From positions 1 to 64,000 of the forward strand of contig CALRJY020000029.1 of NCBI GenBank assembly GCA_943367715.1: a stretch of DNA of 64,000 nt, written 5' to 3'. The stretch's first letter is position 1, and each line of letters starts with the position of its first letter. This document shows positions 7,311 through 17,200 of this stretch, piece after piece. The notes under the pieces were generated by a model. That model was not told where the DNA came from, ran no database searches, and saw only the letters and a list, made by a program, of their open reading frames with translations. Both the position numbers and the translations under genes were made by a program. The DNA comes from JAEYXS01 sp943367715. GTDB taxonomy: Bacteria; Verrucomicrobiota; Verrucomicrobiia; Limisphaerales; JAEYXS01.

Positions 7311-10300
7311 ATGGCAGTTTCTGCACCCAGTTTGAGATGCCGTAAATGCGGTGTCGCGCTGTCGTCATCTGGCACTACCGGCTTTTGCGCCCGTTGCCTG
7401 CTGGGTGGGGTCATGACTCCAAAACCGGGAACCCCTCCGCTTACCACCGTCATTCTGCCGAAGGTTCAGGATATTCGCCACCCCAGCCCGCCCATCACTG
7501 GCCGGCTCGGCGACTACGAAATCGTCGGGGAGGTCGCTCGCGGGGGAATGGGCGTGGTTTATAAAGCCCTAGACACCCGGACCGGAAGAACCGTCGCCCT
7601 GAAGATGATCCTCGCGGAAAGTCTCGGCGACATCTCCTTGAAGCGGTTCCAGAGTGAGGCCAGTGCTGCCGCCGCACTGGATCACCCGAACATCGTGCCG
7701 ATATACGAAGTCGGCGAGACCGGCGGCCAGCCGTTCTTCACGATGAAGCTGATTGAAGGCGGGAATCTGTCGTCCCGCCTCACCTCGTTTCATAAACACT
7801 TGCGTAAAGGTGTGGCCTTGCTGGCCAAGGTGGCGCGTGCCGTTCATCACGCTCACCAACGAGGCGTCCTGCACCGTGATCTGAAACCCAGCAACATCCT
7901 CGTAAACAATGAGGATGAACCCTTCGTCACCGATTTCGGCCTGGCGCGCCGGTTCGATGAGCAGAGTAACCTGACCCTGACCGGAACCCTCATTGGCACG
8001 CCTAATTTTATTGCTCCCGAGCTGCTGGGAAATCGACGGCAATCACTCACCACCGCTTCCGATATTTTCAGTCTCGGGGGGATTCTCTACAATGTCCTCA
8101 CCGGACAGCCGCCCTTTCATTCTGAAAGTCTTTTTGAACTCCTCCATGGCGTCCAGCATACCGAGCCGCAACGCCCCTCCCTCCTCAATCAGCAGGTGGA
8201 TGCCGACCTTGAGACGATCTGTTTGAAATGTCTCGAGAAAGATCCGCGCAACCGTTACCGCTCCGCTTTGGAACTGGCGGAAGATCTGGAGCGCTGGCTG
8301 GGGCATGAAACCATCGTGGCCCGTCGCGCCACTCCCGCTGAACGGGCCGTGAAGTGGGCCCGCCGCCGTCCCTTGGTGGCGGCTTTATCGGCGGCCATCA
8401 TCTTGGCGGTCATCGGCGGCATTGTCGGAATCACCTTTCAGTGGCAGGAAGCCGAACACGCCCGAAAAATTGCCGAAGATAATCGCCAGGCGGAAAAACT
8501 GGCAAAGGAAGATGCCGAACGACAGCGCGCCAAGGCTGAGGAAGCCTTGAGCGATACCGCCGCCATGCTGACCGACAGTGAACTGGAAAAAGCAGATGCA
8601 TTGCTGGCCGCCGGAGATTCCGGCGGCGGCTTGTCCTATCTGGCCCGCGTTCTCCGTCGCCAACCGGGCAACCTGGTGGCCTCAGGTCGTATCATGTCTT
8701 TCCTGCGTCAACGCAGCGTGGCTCTGCCGGAGATCTTAAGCTCTGCCAATCAATCTATGGTGCTTGATGCCGCCTTAAGCCAAGACGGCAACTGCCTCGT
8801 CACCGCTATCGATAAACCGGGCAACAATATCCAGATCACCCATTTCGATGCTTCAGCTCGCCTCCGAACCGCAACCCATGCTTTCGATACATTAGCCACC
8901 ACCGCTGGCAAAGGCTCCGGACCATTCTTTGGCAAAGGAGTCGTCAGAACCAAGGCCCAGGCCAACACTCCCGAAGGAGACGGATTTCGGCTGGGCAACC
9001 CAACGGCTGCACGCCCCCGGCTGCCCATCATCGCAGGCTTTTTTTCCATTTCCTTCAGTCCCGATGATAAGCGCATCGTGTCCGCCGCCAATTCAGGCAC
9101 CGTGCAGGTGTGGGATGCCTTCACCGGCGCAGCCGTCACGCCGGTATTGCAAACGGGTTCTCCCGTCGTCAGTGCGGCGCTTACGACAGGGGGCCGGTCG
9201 GTAGCGGCCGTGAGCCGCATGGGCAGAATGCAGGTATGGAATCTCGCCACGGGTGAAGTCACCCAGGACGTGAAACTCCTCTCCTTGATTATTTCCGCCA
9301 CGTTCAGCCCGGACGCTTCGCACGTCCTCCTCATCCGGGTGCCTGGGATTGCGCAGATATGGGATGTCCGTACCGGCAAGGTGGTCACGACACTTGAACA
9401 CGAAGGCCTGGCTAATCACACGGCTTGGAGCAGTGATGGCCAAGTCGTTGCTCTCGCTGCGGAATCGGAGGTGAATGTGTGGCGTCTTGATCAGGGAAGT
9501 GGCAGTGCCTCGCGCATGAAACATCCACTGCCGGTCGCCACACTGGTCTTGAATGCAGATGGTAGCAAGCTCGTCACCGGGTCCGATGATCAGTTTGCCC
9601 GGGTCTGGGATACCCGGACCGGCGAGCAATTGGTCCCGCCGCTGGAACACGCGGATGCCGTCCGTTTCATCACGTTCTCGGCTGACGGCAGGAAAATCGC
9701 CACCATCTCCCAAGGCAACGCCATCCGTGTCTTTGACACCCTCACGGGCCGGCCCGTTTGCGAGCCGATGCAACTTCGCAGCCCGGGTGTCTTCGCCCAG
9801 TTCACCCCGGGCGGTCGGGCCTTGATCGTGCTGTGCAGTGATAGCACGATTTCACGCCACACCTTTGTCAGCCCGCCACCACCCATCGTTGCTCTGACTG
9901 ATGCAGGGCGAGTTCGCTCGGCCAGCTTCAGCCCGGATGGGCGGATGCTCCTCACGGCTTCAGCCAATGGTCGCGCTCAACTTTGGGACGTGACTTCGGG
10001 TCGGAGCATACGGACTTTGGATCACGACTCTCCCCTTGTCAGTGCTGCTATGAATGCCGACGGATCACAGATCGTCACTGCGGGAACGGATCAAATGGTC
10101 CGGCTGTGGGAAACCCGTTCCGGCCGGCTGCTGGGACAGTCATTGCACGAATCCAACCGTATTTTCTCTGTCCGCTTCCGCTCTGACGAGCAGGTGGCCA
10201 TCTCGACCGTCAGTGGCTTGGGCACTGTGTGGAAGCCCCGCACCGGCGAGCAACTCAGTCCTTTTCCCAACTACCCGGTGTGGCGTGAATCCATGATCCA

Positions 10301-11066
10301 CTCATCGACGAACCGGGTGCTCGGCATTCTGGTGGCCGAACGGGCCGCCGCCATCTACGACTATGTCACGGGTTCCATGACCGGGCCGCTGCTGAAACAT
10401 TCGGACGTGATTACCAGTTGCAATTTCAGCCCCGACGGCCGCTACGCCATCACCACCTCCAGTGATAACACCGCCAACCTCTGGGACACGGCGACGTCAC
10501 TGCCCCTCACGGGTCCGTTGCGGCACGATGGCGCGGTGTACTTCGGAGCGTTTGCTCCGGATAACCAGCAGGCCGTCACCGCCTCCAAGGATAAAACGGC
10601 CCGGCTTTGGCGCATCGCTCCTGGTGTCTCCCTCACTCGCACACTCCTTCATGAGGCCGGCGTACGTTATGCTGAATTTAGCCAGGACGGAGCGCGATTG
10701 CTGACCGTAGCCAGCGACTTCACCGTGCATCTCTGGGATGTGCGTCTGGGCCGGCGTCTGGCCGACCCGCTGCAGTTCAAGACCGCCGTGGTTTCCGCCC
10801 ATTTCTCGCCTGACGGCCAGACCATTTTCGCCGCCAGCGAAGATGGTGACGCACGTCTTTGGTCAGTCCCCGCTCTTCCGCTCCCTGCCCCGGCGTGGCT
10901 GGCCGATGTGGCCGAGCAAATCGGCGGCTCGCGGATTGATCCCAAAGGCCTGAACCAGCCAGCCCTTCGGCAGAACTTGTCCGAGTTGATCAACATCGCC
11001 CCCGGCACAGATCCCTACGCGCGGGAGATCAGGCGCTTGCTCCTTTCCGCTCCTGCCGCCAAATAA
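7311..11066 (+). CDS. Membrane Ser/Thr kinase with WD40 sensor domain
   Basis: A 1251-residue protein in three parts. Residues about 9-31 form a short zinc ribbon (CRKCGV...CARCLLG). Residues about 64-335 are a Hanks-type kinase with all key motifs: glycine loop GEVARGGMGVVYKA, lysine in VALKMI, HRDLKPSNIL, TDFGLA and an APE-like IAPEL. One membrane helix lies at about 355-377 (LVAALSAAIILAVIGGIVGITF), followed by a charged coiled-coil stretch. Residues about 470-1210 are WD40 propeller repeats with recurring FSPDG and VWDTRTG sequences. The topology suggests a cytoplasmic kinase with an external propeller, or both on one side if the helix is peripheral. It sits 41 bp after the sigma gene and is probably its regulator. 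Confidence 0.85.
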   Translation: MAVSAPSLRCRKCGVALSSSGTTGFCARCLLGGVMTPKPGTPPLTTVILPKVQDIRHPSPPITGRLGDYEIVGEVARGGMGVVYKALDTRTGRTVALKMILAESLGDISLKRFQSEASAAAALDHPNIVPIYEVGETGGQPFFTMKLIEGGNLSSRLTSFHKHLRKGVALLAKVARAVHHAHQRGVLHRDLKPSNILVNNEDEPFVTDFGLARRFDEQSNLTLTGTLIGTPNFIAPELLGNRRQSLTTASDIFSLGGILYNVLTGQPPFHSESLFELLHGVQHTEPQRPSLLNQQVDADLETICLKCLEKDPRNRYRSALELAEDLERWLGHETIVARRATPAERAVKWARRRPLVAALSAAIILAVIGGIVGITFQWQEAEHARKIAEDNRQAEKLAKEDAERQRAKAEEALSDTAAMLTDSELEKADALLAAGDSGGGLSYLARVLRRQPGNLVASGRIMSFLRQRSVALPEILSSANQSMVLDAALSQDGNCLVTAIDKPGNNIQITHFDASARLRTATHAFDTLATTAGKGSGPFFGKGVVRTKAQANTPEGDGFRLGNPTAARPRLPIIAGFFSISFSPDDKRIVSAANSGTVQVWDAFTGAAVTPVLQTGSPVVSAALTTGGRSVAAVSRMGRMQVWNLATGEVTQDVKLLSLIISATFSPDASHVLLIRVPGIAQIWDVRTGKVVTTLEHEGLANHTAWSSDGQVVALAAESEVNVWRLDQGSGSASRMKHPLPVATLVLNADGSKLVTGSDDQFARVWDTRTGEQLVPPLEHADAVRFITFSADGRKIATISQGNAIRVFDTLTGRPVCEPMQLRSPGVFAQFTPGGRALIVLCSDSTISRHTFVSPPPPIVALTDAGRVRSASFSPDGRMLLTASANGRAQLWDVTSGRSIRTLDHDSPLVSAAMNADGSQIVTAGTDQMVRLWETRSGRLLGQSLHESNRIFSVRFRSDEQVAISTVSGLGTVWKPRTGEQLSPFPNYPVWRESMIHSSTNRVLGILVAERAAAIYDYVTGSMTGPLLKHSDVITSCNFSPDGRYAITTSSDNTANLWDTATSLPLTGPLRHDGAVYFGAFAPDNQQAVTASKDKTARLWRIAPGVSLTRTLLHEAGVRYAEFSQDGARLLTVASDFTVHLWDVRLGRRLADPLQFKTAVVSAHFSPDGQTIFAASEDGDARLWSVPALPLPAPAWLADVAEQIGGSRIDPKGLNQPALRQNLSELINIAPGTDPYAREIRRLLLSAPAAK

Positions 11067-11139
11067 CTCAGTCCCCTAAGGCCGCTTCCGTCCTGTTCAC
11101 CCTCTCGATTTCGGCTTTCTGAAAAATATTTATTTCGCC

Positions 11140-11170
11140 GCGAAACCTTTCGGGAATTTTCCGTTAGTAG
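11140..11170 (+). promoter_or_regulatory. Candidate ECF promoter, GCGAAAC box (giant protein)
   Basis: CGCGAAACCTTT (box GCGAAAC at 11140-11146) is followed after 17 bp by TTAGTAG (11164-11170). The ten bases CGCGAAACCT are identical to those before kinase 1, and both spacers end in TTTTCCG. This supports a common recognition sequence upstream of the giant secreted protein. Confidence 0.4.
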
Positions 11171-11202
11171 CCGGTGAAGCCCCACCATGTCGGTGCGGCT
11201 GG

Positions 11203-14200
11203 ATGACACATATCATGCAAAACCGGCCTCTGGCATTTGTACGCTTACTGCTCGTATTGGCGTTTGCTTTTTTCACGAGCATGGGCTTCGCCCAGACTCC
11301 TGTCACCGCCTTCACTTATCAGGGGCGCCTCACTGATAATGGCCTGCCTGCCAACGGCACGTATGAATTCCGTTTCACCCTCTATAATGCCCTCACGGTT
11401 GGTGCCCAGATCGGCAATGTGGTTACTGCCGCGCCCGTCACGGTGACCGATGGCGTCTTTACCCTGCCGCTTGATTTTGGGGCGAGCGCCTTTGATGGCC
11501 AGGGCCGCTGGCTGGAGATCGGCGTACGCACCAATGGCGCTACCGGCTCACACTCAGTGCTGAATCCGCGTCAGGCCATCACCGCTGCCCCCTTCGCACT
11601 CTATGCCCTGAACGGAACGCCTGGTCCCACTGGACCTCAGGGACCTCAAGGTTTGCCAGGCATCCAAGGATTTGTCGGCCCGCAGGGACCTACTGGGTTG
11701 CAAGGTCTGGCGGGGCCGACGGGGAACCCCGGCGAGCAGGGTCCGGCTGGCTCTGTTGGTCCGCAAGGACCGCAGGGCCAGACCGGCGCCACGGGGTCTC
11801 AAGGTATTCAAGGCGTGCAAGGGCTCACGGGGCTTCAAGGACCCAAAGGTCTCCGTTGGCTAGGCGCTTGGGATCTGGCCACAGTCTATCTCATGGATGA
11901 TGCCATTCTCTATCAAGGCTCCGCGTGGTTTGCCAAACGCATCAACCTCAATGTCCTGCCCGTCGAAGGTGATGACTGGACGCTGCTGGCCAGCAAAGGC
12001 ACCGATGGCCCGGCTGGTCCCACAGGAGAAGCGGGTCCCCAAGGTGTCATGGGACCGCAAGGTCCGGCCGGTCAGCAAGGCATTCAAGGTATCCAAGGCA
12101 TCACCGGAACCACGGGTTCCCAAGGACCGGCCGGCCTCAAAGGCGTGAACTGGCTCGGCCCTTGGAATTCCGCCACCGCTTACACCACCGATGCCGCCGT
12201 CTTCTTCAATGGCTCCGCCTGGATCGCCAAACGCGCCAACCTCAATGTCTCTCCCGCCGAAAGTGCGGACTGGACCCTGCTCGCGCAGAAGGGCGATACC
12301 GGATTGCAAGGCATTCAGGGCCTTCAAGGTATCCAAGGGTTGATCGGCCCACAGGGCCCCATCGGACCGATGGGCAATCCCGGCGCGACGGGCTCCACCG
12401 GACCCCAAGGCCCCGCTGGCCCGCAAGGCATACGCGGCCTGCTCTTCCGTGGTGCGTGGGCTTCGGTCACGACTTACGCCGCATACGATGTCACCACCTA
12501 CAACGGCTCCGCCTGGATCGCCCTGCAAGGTAATCAGAACATCGCTCCCGTCGAAGGCGTGAACTGGACGACCCTCGCCCAGAAAGGCGAACCCGGCGAA
12601 GGCTCCAGCAGCATAGGTCCTACGGGCCCGCAAGGTCCGGCGGGGATGACCTTCCGCAGCGCGTGGAACAGTGCCACCGCTTATGTGGCCAATGACGCCG
12701 TGTCCTACAACGGTTCCGCTTGGCTCGCCAAACGACCCAACATCGCCATCATCCCCTTGGAAGGCAACGACTGGACCCTCCTCTCTGCGAAAGGCGATGC
12801 CGGTACTCAAGGCCCGCAAGGTCTCGCCGGTGCTGCGGGTGCGCAAGGCCCCATGGGCTTGCAAGGTGTTCAAGGTCCGGCAGGTCCACAGGGATTGCCC
12901 GGCACCACCACGGCGGATGGTCTCACCAGCGGCACCTTGGCAGATGTCCGGCTCAGCGCGAATGTGCCGCTGATGAATGGCGTGAATATTTTCTCTGCCG
13001 CCAACCGCTTCAGCGGCGCCGTGGAGATCACCAATGCCAATAACATCCTGAACGGCACCTTCACCGGCAACGGCGCGGGCCTGACCAATCTGCCTGGCCA
13101 ATGGACCGTTGTGGCTGGCACCCAGCAGACCGCCGTTCCCAACCGCTCGTATGTGCTGACCAACTCGGCCCTGTCCACGGTGAACCTGCCCACCTCGGCG
13201 AAGGTGGGCGATACTGTTACTCTTTCCGGCACGGGCGCAAACGGATGGCGGGCTGTCACTATCTCGTCCAGCCCGGGAGAAGTATGGGTGCCCCGAGACA
13301 GCGATCGCCCTTGGTACTCCATCGCCTCCTCTGCGGATGGTTCCAAACTTGTGGCCGCAGCCTTTTTTGATCAGATTTACGTCTCCACCGATTCCGGCGT
13401 GACTTGGCAGGCCAAAGATACCGCCAGACAGTGGGAATCGGTTGCCTCCTCCGCCGATGGCACCAAGCTCGTCGCCGTAGTCCTTGACGGTTTTATTTAC
13501 ACTTCCGCCGATTCCGGCGAGTCTTGGCAGCCCAAAAGCAGTTTCCGTGGTTGGAGATCAGTCGCCTCCTCTGCGGACGGCACCAAACTCGTCGCCGTAG
13601 TCCAGGACGGTCAGATTTACACTTCCACCGATTCCGGCGAGTCTTGGCAGCCCAAAGACAGCATCCGAGGTTGGCGCTCAGTCGCCTCCTCCGCCGATGG
13701 CTCCAAACTCGTGGCCGGTGTTTATGGCGGTCAGATTTATATCTCCACCGATTCCGGCGTGACTTGGCAGGCCAAAGACAGCCCGCGAAACTGGATATCA
13801 ATCGCCTCCTCTGCGGATGGCACCAAACTCGTCGCCGTGGTCAATGGCGGTCAGATTTATATCTCCAGCGATTCCGGCGTGACTTGGCAGGCCAAAGACA
13901 GCCCGCGAAACTGGTGGTCAGTCGCCTCCTCCGCCGATGGCTCCAAACTCGTCGCCGTGGTCAATGGCGGTCAAATCTATATCTCCACGGATTTCGGCGA
14001 GACTTGGCAGCCCAGAGACAGCACACGGTCTTGGCGGTCAGCCGCCTCTTCCGCCGATGGCTCCAAACTTGTCGCCGGGGAAATTTATGGCCGGATTTAC
14101 ACATCGATTCCGGAGACCGTGATTTCGACCGGCGGGCCCGGAAATTCCAGCACCTTGCAGTATCAGGGCGGTGGCCTCTGGCAACCGCTGAAAGAAGCTC

Positions 14201-17200
14201 AACTTGCCGGGGATGGCTTTCAACTGACCCGCTTGAACGCCACGAATCTCGTCGGTCAGATTCCAACCGCCTCGCTTTCCGGCACCTATACTGGTGCCGT
14301 CACGTTCAGCAATTCCGCCAATTCGTTCACTGGCAACGGAGCCGGACTGACGAACTTGAACGCAACGAACCTTGCCAGCGGCACCGTCAATGACGCCCGC
14401 TTGTCCACCAATATCGCCCGCCTCAATGCCACAAATATTTTCACCGGCACCAACCGTTTCAGCGGCGCCGTGATCCTTACCAACGCGGCTAACACGATTG
14501 CCGGTAACGGCTTCGCTCTGACCAGTCTCAACGCCACCAACCTCACCGGCACCATCCATGACTTGCGCCTTTCCCCCAATGTGGCGTTGCGCGATGCGGC
14601 TAATGTCTTGAGTGGAGCCAACCGTTTCAGCGGCACCGTGATTCTCACCAACGCGGCTAACACCATTGCGGGTAACGGCTTCGCCCTGACCAGTCTCAAT
14701 ACCACCAACCTCACGGGCACCATCCATGACCTGCGCCTGTCCGCCAATGTGGCCTTGCGGAATGCGAACAATGTTTTCACCGGTGCCAACCAGATCAACG
14801 GCACCTTCACCGGTAACGGTGCCGGGCTGACCAATCTGCCAGGTCAGTGGACTGTCGTAGCCGGAACCCAACAGACCGCCGAACCCAATCGTTCTTATCT
14901 GTTGACCAATGCCACATCCACTACCGTCATTTTGCCGGCCTCCGCCCAAGTTGGCGATGTCGTTACCGTGGCTGGCAGCGGGTTGGGTGGCTGGACCGTT
15001 CAGGCAAATACCACCCGTAGTCCTTGGGTTGAGCAGTCCAATTATCGGAACTGGCAGAGCGTGGCCGCTTCCGCCGATGGCTCGAAATTGGTTGCCGGTG
15101 CCCAAGATGGTCTCTTCATCTCAGTTGATGGTGGCCACACGTGGGCCGGAAAAAATCCCGGAGGTGCTGGTGGCGCTATCAAGAGCGTCGCCATTTCTGC
15201 GGATGGGAATATCTTGCTCGTCGCAGACTCCAGTCAAATCCATTCGTCTCGCGATGGTGGGGCGACGTGGTTGACACCGGAAGGAGGGGCTACCTGGAAA
15301 TCTGTGGCCATGTCATCCGATGGCAGCAAGATGATAGCCCTGGCGGGCAACGGCACTTGGTTTTCCACGGATTCTGGAGTGACTTGGGAACTCAGTCGCA
15401 GCAATGCACCAGCGGGCGAGGATGTGGCCATGTCGAGCGATGGCAGCCACATCGCCGTGGCGACCGGAGGAAACTACGTTATTACCTCGGTGGATTTTGG
15501 TTATACCTGGACCGCTCGCTTGGTGAATGCGGAGTCTCTTGCCATCGCTTCCTCTGCTGACGGAACCAAACTGGTGACAGCAGGTTCCAGTGGCATTTTT
15601 ATCTCCACCAATGCCGGGGCGACTTGGACACAGAGGTTAAATTTAAGCGTTGCTTGGAAAAGTGTCGCCTCCTCAGCCAACGGCACCAAACTGGTAGCCG
15701 TACATAACGGAGGCAAGATTTATACATCCAACGATTCCGGACTTACTTGGATCGCCGAGGAAACGGTTCGTCTCTGGTCCGACTGCGCTATGAGCGCCGA
15801 TGGCAACCGTCTGTTTGCGGTGGTGGCTGATACTGGCGGGGCCATCTGCATTTCAGCGATCGATGGCGCCTCCTTCAGCGGTGCGGCGGGCGGCTCCATC
15901 CGGCTGCAGAACGTCGGGGCTGGGCTTTGGCAGGCTGTGGGAGAAACGCAAGTGGCTCCAGGCTCCGTGGGGAATGCGCAGATCACCAGTCTGGATGCCG
16001 CCAAGCTCACGGGCATTGTCCCGGACTCACGGCTTACGGCCAATGTGGCGCTGCGCAATGCCGATAATATCTTCAGCAGTTCAAACCGGTTCAGCGGAGC
16101 AGTAACGATCACCAATGCCGATAACCTCGTCAACGGCACCTTCACCGGCAACGGTGCGGGCCTGACTGGTTTGAACGCTGCCAATCTTACGACTGGAATC
16201 CTTGCCGATGCCCGCTTGTCCGCCAATGTCTCCCGGCTCGACGGCACGAACGTCTTCACCGGCACCAACCGTTTTAGCGGGGCAGTAACGATCACCAATG
16301 CCAATAATCTCGTCAACGGCACCTTCACCGGCAACGGAGCGGGCCTGACTGGTATGAACGCTGCCAATCTTACGACCGGAAGCCTGGCCGATGCCCGCTT
16401 GTCCGCCAATGTCTCCCGGCTCGATGGCACGAACGTCTTCACAGGCACCAATCGTTTCAGCGGGGCAGTGACGATCACCAATGCCAATAACATCGTCAAC
16501 GGCACCTTCACTGGCGATGGCGCGGGCCTCACCAACCTTCCGGGCCAACAATGGCTCACCGTGGCTGGCACCGCGCAAACAGCCCAGCCCAACCGTTCCT
16601 ATGTGCTGACCAACTCAGCCCTGTCCACCGTGACCTTGCCCACCTCGGCCAACGTTGGCGATACCGTCAGTGTTTTCGGCACTGGCACGGGTGGCTGGCG
16701 GGCGTTGGCATCAGGCAGCACTAGCTGGACAACCCGGGAGAGCAGCCGTAATTGGCAGGCACTTGCTTCTTCTGCTGATGGCAACAAACTTGTCGCGGGA
16801 GTTTCAAACGGCCAAATCTATACCTCAACGGATGCCGGTGTGACCTGGACGCCCAGAGACAGCGACCGCGATTGGCGCACCGTCGCTTCTTCCGCCGATG
16901 GCTCCAAGCTTGTCGCCGCGGTCAATGGCGGCCTGATTTATACTTCCACCGATTCCGGTGCGACTTGGACTCCCAGAGAGAGCAACAAGAATTGGTGGTC
17001 GGTCGCCTCATCCGCTGACGGCACCAAACTCGCGGCCGCCGTGCAAGGTGGCCAGATTTACACCTCAATCGATTCGGGGATCACTTGGACACCTAGAGAG
17101 AGCAATAGAACTTGGAATTCGGTCGCCTCGTCCGCCGATGGTTCCAAGCTTGTCGCCGCTGTCAATGGCGGCCTGATCTATACTTCTACCGATTCGGGCA

